49,073 nucleotides of DNA from Vulcanimicrobiota bacterium (GTDB lineage Bacteria; Vulcanimicrobiota; JAJTBE01), in contig JAIORV010000046.1 of assembly GCA_021107945.1 (NCBI GenBank), positions 1-49,073 on the forward strand. Reading direction: 5' to 3'. A program made the translations under genes and the position numbers. Position 1 is the first letter of the stretch. The number at the start of each line of letters is the position of its first letter. Below the pieces are notes generated by a model. The model worked only from the letters and a program-made list of their open reading frames with translations. It did not search any database and had not been told where the DNA came from. Of the stretch, positions 42,131-49,073 are shown in pieces.

Positions 42131-43807
42131 ATGGATAAGATATCACCTCTTCATACTTCCGAAATAACACTAACCGGAACAAAGCAAGAGAAAAAGCAGA
42201 AGGTGGAAGTTAAACAAGAAAATCAATCTGCACAAATTGAGGACAGGGCGGATATTTCATCCAGTGTCATGAAAAAAAAGCAGGAAGTCAAAGAAGAAAA
42301 AACTTCCCACGCCAACATTCGCACCGATAAAACTGAGCAAAAGAAAACAACCGGACAGAGAGTAAAAGCTTATTACGATACCATAGATACCGATGCCGAG
42401 ATAGAAAACATATCAAAAGACGCCAGAAATAAAATACCAAAGGCAGATATTACAGGACTCTCCATAGGGGCGGCTCTCGAATATGGACTTGCGGCCACCG
42501 GCCCGATTACATACTTGCATGAAGGCGCTCATGCAACCATGGTCAATGCGTTTTATGAAAATCCCGAGGTCACGATACAGGTGGACGGGATAGACAATGT
42601 GAAGAACATGATAGACGATCCTTCGCTGAAAAACCTGGGGCGGGTGTTGTCCGGATATGACATCAATCAGGACGGCGCAGGCGGCGTTACACGTTATAAC
42701 TATGGAGATGGTCTTAACGAAAGAGGACAGGCTATCGGGAAGAACGGAGTCCAGGCCATTGTCTCGGCGGCGGGATGTATTGCGGAAGAAATCCCGACAT
42801 TAATCGGTTTTGCCGCCGGATTTAAAATGAGAAAGAAATTCCCTGTGGCCGGATACACGCTGATGGCAATGGCGGGACTACATCATTTCGCCACATCAAT
42901 GTATCCCATAAGTGCATTATGGACAACAACAGCGAATAAGCCGGGGCACGACTGGGCGAGATTTGCGGAATCCACAGGTATCCATCCGCTGTTGACTGCA
43001 ACCGTTTTCGCGGCGACACTCCCCACGCTTGGGTTTGCAATGTGGCATTCAGAGAAAAAATCGCAGGAAAAAGCTAGAAACAGGCTGGCAGTTACGATGT
43101 TGATTCAAGATGGAAAACTTCCTGTCGATAAGTTGGATAAAGCTTTTAAAAAATACGGTCGTAATAAAAAATTAACCAAAGCACAGGACGATCTGGCGGA
43201 AGTTCTGGAGAAACCTTATGATCAACTTACAAAGAGTAAAAAACTCCAGGGAGAATTGAGAAAGAAACTCAGGAAAGTCAACCGTGAATATAACAAATTC
43301 GGGGACTTCCTTGCAAAGAAATATAGAAAACAAGTTGATGAAAAAAAGAAGACTCTTCCAAAGCCTCCAAAGATGACAATTTCCGAGGCGGCAAAAATGC
43401 TGAAGGAAGATATTGGCAGGATATGGGACGAGGATAAAATAGGCACTGCTCTCAGAGCAGGAACTCTCGCCGGAACCGCCGGGATCGGAATTACAGCGGG
43501 AGCGCGAACCGTAGCATTGGCCACCGGCGCATCAATAGCGGGACCCCTTGGAGCGGTCATATCCAATGTCATACCTGGAGTCAGTCTTGTGGGTACGGCG
43601 GCGACAGGCTGGCGGGCAAAGAATATCATTAATAATCCGGCGGCCACAAAAATGGATAAGATAGCGGCGGCAAGTATCGCCGGATTCTCTGCGCTGGGAA
43701 CGGCCGGGCTTATGATTCCTGCATTAGGCTTACCTGCCATGCTTATAAGCGTCGGCGGAATCCTCGGAACCCATGCGGTGAAAGCTCTTGTTAATAAGTT
43801 TACATAA
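42131..43807 (+). CDS. Putative membrane zinc metalloprotease (HEGAH), M50-like, unnamed family
   Basis: A 558-residue protein. Residues 1-100 are charged and disordered with no signal peptide. Residues about 105-305 are a membrane-like domain with HEGAH at 130-134 (ITYLHEGAHATMV), an HExxH zinc motif within a hydrophobic helix. It also has GAGGVTRYN (183-190), an AIVSAAGCIAEE helix and PGHDWARF (271-278). Site-2-type M50 proteases show the same order: HExxH, a GGxT turn, an A-G-rich helix and a later Asp. D274 is the candidate third ligand. Residues about 306-430 are a basic coiled region. Residues 440-558 are a Gly/Ala-rich hydrophobic tail with two hairpin-like segments. Family assignment is inference. 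It follows the two C11 genes and precedes the VanX-like gene. GAGGAA precedes the ATG. Confidence 0.6.
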   Translation: MDKISPLHTSEITLTGTKQEKKQKVEVKQENQSAQIEDRADISSSVMKKKQEVKEEKTSHANIRTDKTEQKKTTGQRVKAYYDTIDTDAEIENISKDARNKIPKADITGLSIGAALEYGLAATGPITYLHEGAHATMVNAFYENPEVTIQVDGIDNVKNMIDDPSLKNLGRVLSGYDINQDGAGGVTRYNYGDGLNERGQAIGKNGVQAIVSAAGCIAEEIPTLIGFAAGFKMRKKFPVAGYTLMAMAGLHHFATSMYPISALWTTTANKPGHDWARFAESTGIHPLLTATVFAATLPTLGFAMWHSEKKSQEKARNRLAVTMLIQDGKLPVDKLDKAFKKYGRNKKLTKAQDDLAEVLEKPYDQLTKSKKLQGELRKKLRKVNREYNKFGDFLAKKYRKQVDEKKKTLPKPPKMTISEAAKMLKEDIGRIWDEDKIGTALRAGTLAGTAGIGITAGARTVALATGASIAGPLGAVISNVIPGVSLVGTAATGWRAKNIINNPAATKMDKIAAASIAGFSALGTAGLMIPALGLPAMLISVGGILGTHAVKALVNKFT

Positions 43808-43815
43808 GTTATAAT
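43788..43815 (+). promoter_or_regulatory. Candidate promoter of the VanX-like gene (leaderless)
   Basis: TTGTTA (43788-43793), 16 bp, TATAAT (43810-43815) and the ATG six bases later at 43822. There is no Shine-Dalgarno sequence in between. With the usual 6-7 base distance from the -10 box, the transcript would start at or next to the ATG. The boxes overlap the end of the upstream gene. Confidence 0.45.
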
Positions 43816-43821
43816 TATAAA

Positions 43822-44856
43822 ATGATGAAAAAGCATAGAACAATTATTCGCCTTTTTATTGCCTCTTTTATTTTGCTTTTGTTCTCAACAACATGGGCAT
43901 ACGAGGCAAAACAATCTGCAGCAAGAAAACCCGCATCTATCTCTTCCGAATGGAAGGGACTTATCGGAAAATACAAATCCGGGTCAGCAAATTTCCTTGT
44001 TCTCGAAAAAGGGGGCAAGCTTTTTCTTTTATTTAAGAATAAATATTTTCCCGTTGAGGAAGCCGGGAATAACCACTTCACTTTAAATAAAGGAAAGCTA
44101 TTTGGATCGGGATATTTGCAATTCACAAGAAATAAACATAATTTCGCCGTAAAATGCAAAATCGGGAATAAAATTTTCATCCGTAAGTTTTATGGGCCTG
44201 AAACCGGTAAGACATTTAGAATAAAGCCAATAAAGCCCGTCGATGAAATTCGTCCTGTTGCAATGAAGGCAAAGCCTGCCCTTGAATCAGGCAGATTCAG
44301 GAAACCCGAGCTTGTTGAAGTGATCAAGCTGGATCCCACAATCAAGCTTGATATCAGGTATGCAACATCAAACAATTTCATGGGTGCGCCTTTTTACAGT
44401 AGTCCCCATGCTTTCCTACAGAAACCCGCGGCGGAAGCACTTGTAAGGGTTCACAGGAAGTTGAAAAAAATTGGATACGGAATCCTCATATTTGATGCAT
44501 ACAGACCCTGGCATGTCACAAAAATGTTTTATATGGCGACACCTTCTAATCAAAAGCATTTTGTAGCGAACCCCAAAAACGGCTCCCGACATAACAGGGG
44601 ATGCGCTGTTGATGTAACCCTGTATGACCTGAAAACAGGGAAACCGGTGGAGATGACCGGCGGATTTGACGAATTCTCCCAGCGATCATATTCCAACCAC
44701 CCGGGGGGAACTTCTCTCCAAAGATGCCACAGGGATTTACTCAAAAAAGTGATGAAATCGGAAGGATTCAGTGTTTATAAATATGAGTGGTGGCATTTCG
44801 ATTATAAAGACTGGAAAAAATATCCGATTATGAACATGAAGTTTGAAGGAGGCTAA
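43822..44856 (+). CDS. D-alanyl-D-alanine dipeptidase (VanX/DdpX family, M15D), secreted
   Basis: A 344-residue exported zinc dipeptidase. The signal peptide is about 1-28. A beta-rich N-terminal region of unknown family spans about 45-130. The M15D domain (about 165-340) has LDIRYATSNNFMG, DAYRPW, the zinc site SRHNRGCAVDVTL (His and Asp) and EWWHFDY (catalytic Glu and third His). It hydrolyses D-Ala-D-Ala, in vancomycin resistance or more likely murein recycling, as no vanHA-type genes are near. The 15-bp gap after the HEGAH gene lacks a ribosome site, and a promoter-like TATAAT lies just before the ATG. The following methyltransferase gene starts seven bases after its stop. Confidence 0.93.
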   Translation: MMKKHRTIIRLFIASFILLLFSTTWAYEAKQSAARKPASISSEWKGLIGKYKSGSANFLVLEKGGKLFLLFKNKYFPVEEAGNNHFTLNKGKLFGSGYLQFTRNKHNFAVKCKIGNKIFIRKFYGPETGKTFRIKPIKPVDEIRPVAMKAKPALESGRFRKPELVEVIKLDPTIKLDIRYATSNNFMGAPFYSSPHAFLQKPAAEALVRVHRKLKKIGYGILIFDAYRPWHVTKMFYMATPSNQKHFVANPKNGSRHNRGCAVDVTLYDLKTGKPVEMTGGFDEFSQRSYSNHPGGTSLQRCHRDLLKKVMKSEGFSVYKYEWWHFDYKDWKKYPIMNMKFEGG

Positions 44857-44862
44857 TCTGAA

Positions 44863-45774
44863 GTGAAAGGCTTAAACCTCAGCACAAAGATTGCTCTCGT
44901 TGTTTTACTTTTATTCTTTACAGGAATGACTATCACTATCACCGGTTGTCAGGGGAGTGATTCTTCTAATAGCGGTCCCATTTCTCACCAAACCGCCGTA
45001 TTAAAGGAAACTGTTATGCCCACAAACGTGACAACAAGTGACATTAAAGATTTTCCTTTTCCGGATCCGATAAAGGAAGAGATGTATGAAAAATTTCCGC
45101 CTGAAGATAGAATAATCCTCAAACAAGCAAAAAAAAGATGGGTTTATCGTAGTAAGAAAGATGGTAATGAAACTCTTACAACTTTATCTCACTTCATAAA
45201 AAGAGGAGATACTATAGCTGATATTGGCTGTGGAGCAGGATATTTCGTTTATGGTCTTTCTGAATTAGTCGGCAATAAAGGTAAAGTCTATGCAATCGAT
45301 ATTTCTCTAATAGCTTACGTTTCTCAAGGACTGGTAAGAAGAGAAATGGCAATAAAATATGGCGAAGATAAATTCATTAACATAGTTCCAATTTTAAATG
45401 ATCGCAATAAGCTGTATTTACCTGAAAACAATATAGACCTTGCATTCGTTTGCGGGGTACATATATTTCATATTGATATGGGATATCCTCCCATACTTTC
45501 TACTGAAGCTAAATACAAACAGTTAGGACAAAAAAAACATCAAAGTCAATTGAAAAATAAAGTACACAGTATTCAGAAAGAGTTTATCTCAAGCATCCGA
45601 AATTCCCTGAAGCCTGGCGGTAGGTTGGTGATTCTTGAGGGAATGGTTCTGAGTCCTCATCTTAAACTAAACAAAAAAAATGTAATAGAAATTCTTCTTG
45701 CAGAAGGATTCGAATTAGAAAAAGATATAACAGAACGGCCTCAGCATCATTTTCTTGTTTTTAAAAAAAAATAA
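44863..45774 (+). CDS. SAM-dependent methyltransferase with lipoprotein signal
   Basis: A 303-residue protein. Residues 1-29 are a lipoprotein-type leader ending in TITGC (GMTITITGC-QGSDSS). A class I methyltransferase fold follows (about 95-300): motif I IADIGCGAGYFVYGLSE, KVYAIDIS (motif II) and SLKPGGRLVILEG (motif IV/V region). Such enzymes need SAM, which is cytoplasmic, so a lipoprotein form is odd. Substrate unknown. By eye the gene is noticeably AT-richer than its neighbours, suggesting transfer. The start is GTG, with AAGGAGG inside the end of the VanX-like gene ten bases upstream, implying translational coupling. The gap 45775-45926 is AT-rich and without a gene. Confidence 0.8.
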   Translation: MKGLNLSTKIALVVLLLFFTGMTITITGCQGSDSSNSGPISHQTAVLKETVMPTNVTTSDIKDFPFPDPIKEEMYEKFPPEDRIILKQAKKRWVYRSKKDGNETLTTLSHFIKRGDTIADIGCGAGYFVYGLSELVGNKGKVYAIDISLIAYVSQGLVRREMAIKYGEDKFINIVPILNDRNKLYLPENNIDLAFVCGVHIFHIDMGYPPILSTEAKYKQLGQKKHQSQLKNKVHSIQKEFISSIRNSLKPGGRLVILEGMVLSPHLKLNKKNVIEILLAEGFELEKDITERPQHHFLVFKKK

Positions 45775-45926
45775 TTCTAAAACCGGGAAATCCATTGGCT
45801 TTCCACTAAAAATAAGGCAAAAAGAAGGAAAATAATTGAAATTATGTAATTAACATGTTATAAATTGCATTTTTTCGACTTGTCACTTATATCTAAAGCT
45901 AATAATAAACCCATTTAAACATCTAT

Positions 45927-47240
45927 TTGTATCCACCCAAACAACAGGGGGATTTGAATTTGCGAAAAACAACAATAGAAAAAAGAAGCTTTCTCATAAA
46001 GATAACATCGGTTATCATTCTTTTCGTTCTCCTTTGCGGCGTTAGCTTCGCAAAGCCTGTAACGGTTCGGGTTGCGCTTTTACACAATCAGTATGCCGTG
46101 AAAATCTCCAATTCCAATGGGCTTACTGCAAAAGACGCCTATGAATTGAAGAAAATTACCAAATCTCCCAAAAATATAGTTGTAAAAGTCTATAAGGGAA
46201 AAATTTATGTAAACAAGATCCAGACAAACTCAAAATTTGTTTATATCGTATCGAAAAACATTCATCACACCACATATTTAAACGGCGTTCCATACAGGGG
46301 ATATTACCTCGTGGGGTTCAACAACAGAGGAAGGCTCCAGGTAATAAATTATGTATCTCTGGAAGATTATATCGCAGGCGTTCTCGGGGGCGAAGTCTCT
46401 TCCCGCTGGCCTGCGGAATCTTTAAAGACCCAGGCTGTGGCGGCGAGAACATATGTAATGTATAAGCTCACACAGAGTAAGGATAAAGTCTATGATGTCG
46501 TGAATGATACCGGGGATCAGATGTATATCGGCGTAAGGGGAGAGTCAGCGAAATTCAGAAGAGTGGTAAAACAGACGAGTTCACAGATTCTGACCCGTGG
46601 CGGAAATGTTATATGCACCTATTATCATTCAAACTGTGGCGGAGGAACATCGGATTCCTGGAATGTTTTCAAGAAAGACCGCGGCGGGCTTACAGGCGTT
46701 AAATGCCCATATTGCGCCGGTGCGCCGAATAGCTCCTGGGGGAAGACATTATATACAGATACGATTCGATACCGCCTGAAGAAAAACGGCTATAATATCG
46801 GGAAGATATTTTCAATGAAACCTTATTCTAAAGGGAAATTAAAAAGAATTATTTATCTTGAAATAAAACATAGCTATGGAACAAGCTATGTTTTCGCCTC
46901 TGAATTCAGAAGAATTATGGGATATAGGACCATAAAAAGCACAAAATTTGATGTGTATCCCAAAAGATATATTACATATCGGCATACAAAGAAAATAGCG
47001 GTCAGCAGGGGAGGAGTCGCTCTCACATCAAGCGCTATAGGCGGGACATTCAGAAGTGCATCCAAAAAACTCCAGGTTCCCACATATTTTTATTTCTCGG
47101 GAGCGGGATGGGGACACGGTGTCGGAATGTGTCAGTGGGGCGCACGGGGAATGGCATTGGATGGATACAATTATAAGCAGATACTGATGCACTATTATCC
47201 GGGGACGAAGATTACAAAAGCGGGGGAAGAGAAAAATTAG
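45927..47240 (+). CDS. SpoIID/LytB-domain protein, secreted
   Basis: A 437-residue exported protein. Signal peptide after the basic start (IIKITSVIILFVLLCGVSFA). The SpoIID core (about 130-420) shows LQVINYVSLEDYIAGVLGGE, SRWPAESLKTQAVAARTY, YYHSNCGGGTSD and the C-terminal GAGWGHGVGMCQWGARGMA. SpoIID-type proteins are lytic transglycosylases or amidase enhancers for denuded glycan strands. Many non-spore-formers carry them for cell-wall remodelling. The frame opens at 45927. TTG at 45960 is preferred, with GGGGGA seven bases upstream. The stop overlaps the convergent lipid-kinase gene by four bases. Confidence 0.93.
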   Translation: MYPPKQQGDLNLRKTTIEKRSFLIKITSVIILFVLLCGVSFAKPVTVRVALLHNQYAVKISNSNGLTAKDAYELKKITKSPKNIVVKVYKGKIYVNKIQTNSKFVYIVSKNIHHTTYLNGVPYRGYYLVGFNNRGRLQVINYVSLEDYIAGVLGGEVSSRWPAESLKTQAVAARTYVMYKLTQSKDKVYDVVNDTGDQMYIGVRGESAKFRRVVKQTSSQILTRGGNVICTYYHSNCGGGTSDSWNVFKKDRGGLTGVKCPYCAGAPNSSWGKTLYTDTIRYRLKKNGYNIGKIFSMKPYSKGKLKRIIYLEIKHSYGTSYVFASEFRRIMGYRTIKSTKFDVYPKRYITYRHTKKIAVSRGGVALTSSAIGGTFRSASKKLQVPTYFYFSGAGWGHGVGMCQWGARGMALDGYNYKQILMHYYPGTKITKAGEEKN

Positions 47241-48145
47241 AACTTGATCTTCAAAGCCTTTTTATTCACGGAATATTTCACCGGGGTCTTTCCCAGGATT
47301 TCACCGTCTATGTGGCAATATACTTCCGGTTCTGTTATTATCTCAAAATCGGATGATTTGAAGTATTTTATCTCATTCTTATCTATGTGGTCTTCCATAA
47401 ATACACTCAGAACCTGATTTGCTATAGGGTTTTCATTGCTGAACGGAAAAACGACAATATCAAGCATGCCGTCATCAGGCTCCGCGTTTATTGCCAATTT
47501 TATTGTTCCACTGTAATACGGAAGATTTCCCGCAAGAACAAGCCATGCGGAAGTTTCGAATTCAATTCCCTGATCATGCAGAATGATTTTTACAACGGAA
47601 CGATATTTTTTCTCATCGAAAATAAGCGTCGCCGCGCCCTTTATTATAAACCCCAAGCTTCCCAACAAGTTTTTTACTTCAGGTTCCATCTCCAGAATAA
47701 CCCGGGCATCAAGACCTATTCCGGACATTATCAGGAAATGTTGACCGTTGGCAACTCCCACATCCATTGTTTTTATCGGCGACTCAATTAAATGCCTGCA
47801 TGCCTCGGTGATATTCAGAGGCACTTTCATCGCCTTGCAAAGAACATTTTCAGTCCCCATAGGAATAACACCCATAATCACATCATATCCCACAATACCC
47901 TTCAGTACCTGGTTTATTGTGCCGTCTCCTCCGCAGGCGACAATATGAGTGTATCCCTGCTGAGCCGCTTCTTTTGCAAGCAGGGAGCTATCCCCCGGTT
48001 TTGCCGTTGTCTTGATATCTATGGAGATATTTCTATCAGCGAAAAAATTCACAATATCCCGGAGCGAATTCCCCCTGAAAGCGGATTGGGATATTCCTGA
48101 TTTTGGATTTAACACAAAGCATAGCCTGGCGTTATCCACAAGCAT
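47237..48145 (-). CDS. Diacylglycerol/lipid kinase (DagK/YegS family)
   Basis: A 302-residue lipid kinase. The nucleotide-binding GGDGTINQVL motif (about 73-82), NPKSG at the N-terminus, VIPMGTENVLCKAM, a SGIGLDARVI loop and the C-terminal EPDDGMLDIVVFP and HIDGE segments are those of bacterial diacylglycerol kinases. It phosphorylates diacylglycerol or a related lipid at the inner membrane face, returning it to phospholipid synthesis. The frame opens with ATG 48145, but GGAGG (48146-48150) touches it. GTG at 48139 has correct spacing and is the likelier start. It is six bases downstream of the HAD gene, so an operon. Confidence 0.93.
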   Translation of the reverse strand: MLVDNARLCFVLNPKSGISQSAFRGNSLRDIVNFFADRNISIDIKTTAKPGDSSLLAKEAAQQGYTHIVACGGDGTINQVLKGIVGYDVIMGVIPMGTENVLCKAMKVPLNITEACRHLIESPIKTMDVGVANGQHFLIMSGIGLDARVILEMEPEVKNLLGSLGFIIKGAATLIFDEKKYRSVVKIILHDQGIEFETSAWLVLAGNLPYYSGTIKLAINAEPDDGMLDIVVFPFSNENPIANQVLSVFMEDHIDKNEIKYFKSSDFEIITEPEVYCHIDGEILGKTPVKYSVNKKALKIKF

Positions 48146-48150
48146 CCTCC

Positions 48151-48717
48151 TTATATAATTATATCTTTATCATTGTCGTCGGGCTTGAGTCCCAGTTTTC
48201 TTAACAGTCTTCTTTCCCGCGCCCTTCTGAGTAATAATCTTGTTGTCCAGTGAATTTTACCCAGGGGTTTTATAAGAATTGTCAGCATCCCCAGCCTGTT
48301 TCCCCCCAGAATGTCTGTAAAAATCTGATCCCCGATCATAGCAGTATTACCCGGACTTGCATTCATTTTTTCAAGCCCGGTGAGAAAGGGTGATGCATTT
48401 GGCTTTGCACAAAAAAACGGAGCCCCCACGAATGGAATTCCAAGCTCCCCGGCCATGCTCGCAACCCGTCTCATTCTTCTCTTTCCATACATTACATTCG
48501 AAACAAGACAGGCATTTTTTATATATCCTTCATTAAAAGCTTCCAACAAGACTTCCTTCGCCCTGGGGTCTATCGTCTTACTATGATGATCCGCAATCGT
48601 GCTGTCAACATCAATTAAGAGATAGTCAATCCCCCTTTGTGAAAGAGCCTTGAAATCTATCATCCATATTGCAGTAAAATATAGATCAGGGCGAAACATA
48701 TATAACTTTCGACTCAT
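48151..48717 (-). CDS. YqeG-family HAD phosphatase (type IIIA)
   Basis: A 188-residue HAD-superfamily phosphatase of YqeG type. Motif I is LLIDVDSTI (D-x-D), motif II is LVSNV, the lysine is in FCAKPNAS (KP), and motif III is IGDQIFTDILGGN. The N-terminus MFRPDLYFTAIWMID matches the usual YqeG opening, so ATG at 48699 may be the true start rather than 48717. Relatives dephosphorylate phosphatidylglycerolphosphate (PgpP/GEP4 group). With a lipid kinase directly downstream, a phospholipid role is plausible but inferred. It is the first gene of the two-gene operon. The region 48718-48887 before it has no gene. Confidence 0.9.
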   Translation of the reverse strand: MSRKLYMFRPDLYFTAIWMIDFKALSQRGIDYLLIDVDSTIADHHSKTIDPRAKEVLLEAFNEGYIKNACLVSNVMYGKRRMRRVASMAGELGIPFVGAPFFCAKPNASPFLTGLEKMNASPGNTAMIGDQIFTDILGGNRLGMLTILIKPLGKIHWTTRLLLRRARERRLLRKLGLKPDDNDKDIII

Positions 48718-48887
48718 AACGAAGTTAATAATTCGTTTTTGGTTGAATTAATCCTACCCTGATATACCTCACATGATAACTACTCACATTTCGCACATGT
48801 GAATTGGTTAAGAAGTAATAGAATTTTTTTCTAGTGCCTTAAGGTGATAACGGGTGTTTTTCAGGTGATAACAGGCGTTATAAGGGG

Positions 48888-49063
48888 TTTAAGACAACAC
48901 CACAATTTATTGTGGTGAATTGAGCGTAATCCCCACCACTACAGCGTTCTAACCACTTCAGTGGTTTATATCATCAATTTAACCGTTGAAACGGTTAAAT
49001 TGAGGTGGGAGGTAGATTTTATAGGCTTCTAACCACCCGATTAAAATCGGGTGTTGTCTTAAA
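48888..49063. repeat. Four-hairpin element bounded by an inverted repeat
   Basis: TTTAAGACAACACC (48888-48901) and GGTGTTGTCTTAAA (49050-49063) are exact inverses. Between them lie four perfect hairpins: CACCACAAT/ATTGTGGTG (48898-48917), AACCACT/AGTGGTT (48951-48966), a 14-bp stem (48974-49003) and CACCCGATT/AATCGGGTG (49034-49053). All have two-base loops. Two are preceded by TTCTAACCAC. The region looks like a REP-type or mobile-element end. The direct repeat AGGTGATAAC (48842, 48863) lies just upstream. Confidence 0.85.
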
Positions 49064-49073
49064 AACTCGAAAA

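Noticed and set aside
43822-44856. Vancomycin-resistance cluster
   Set aside because: There is only a VanX-type dipeptidase with a signal peptide. No VanH, VanA-type ligase or VanRS pair is present, and an exported form fits murein turnover better.
32821-47240. Evidence for endospore formation from SpoIVB-like and SpoIID-like domains
   Set aside because: Both domains are common in non-sporulating bacteria. No other spore genes are in the window.
48888-49063. CRISPR array or integron attC site
   Set aside because: Hairpins differ from each other, there are no equal-length spacers, and no R-box or integrase-type core site is seen.

Overview
The window is 49 kb of bacterial chromosome with about 41 protein genes and two tRNA genes. 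There is no rRNA, intact transposase, prophage or CRISPR array. GC content is moderate, around 43% by eye. Shine-Dalgarno sites are strong, and TTG starts are common (epimerase, HD-GYP protein, Memo/AMMECR1 protein, protein kinase, SpoIID protein). Short palindromic and CACAGAG-type extragenic repeats recur throughout. The gene set suggests a free-living, uncultured bacterium with much signalling and many secreted proteins: eukaryote-type kinase, CHASE2 cyclase, GAF and HD-GYP proteins, type II secretion/type IV pilus ATPase, S55 and C11 peptidases. I see no decisive phylum marker. A candidate phylum is my inference. SpoIVB-like and SpoIID-like domains occur without any sporulation genes.

Layout. 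1-3.5 kb: ankyrin protein, membrane-anchored thermonuclease-like protein, small secreted protein, L-Ala-D/L-Glu epimerase. 3.5-5 kb: two tRNA genes with their own promoter and terminator, then an AT-rich Fic/Doc toxin-antitoxin locus whose toxin is damaged. 5-7.1 kb: rarA and a divergent lexA homologue. 7.2-20.1 kb, + strand: FecR protein, HepT/MntA toxin-antitoxin pair, CHASE2 cyclase, GspE/PilB ATPase, GAF-HD-GYP protein, CheR-like/TPR protein, Memo-AMMECR1 fusion, triple-GAF protein. 20.4-32.5 kb, mostly - strand: Ser/Thr kinase with an eight-unit beta-propeller, PIG-L deacetylase, YiiX-like amidase, archaemetzincin-like protein (+), cysE-cysK, small secreted and membrane proteins, plsX, Ycf46-like AAA protein, Gx transporter-like protein. 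32.8-47.2 kb, + strand: large S55 peptidase/propeller protein, propeller protein, two tandem C11 (clostripain) peptidases, a membrane protein with HEGAH, VanX-like dipeptidase, lipoprotein-like methyltransferase, SpoIID protein. 47.2-48.7 kb: lipid kinase and YqeG-type HAD phosphatase. The last 190 bases hold a compact array of hairpins.

The most interesting points are four proteins that keep their fold but have lost catalytic residues or reading frame. The LexA homologue lacks both the catalytic serine and the Ala-Gly cleavage site. The archaemetzincin has QK in place of HE. The Fic/Doc toxin has His to Tyr plus a frameshift in an A9 run. The CheR-like domain has a degenerate SAM loop. Other points are a probable new membrane metalloprotease beside two C11 peptidases, two enzymes with lipoprotein-type leaders that are normally cytosolic (Memo-AMMECR1 and a methyltransferase), a probable leaderless VanX-like gene, and a four-hairpin element enclosed by an inverted repeat at the window end.
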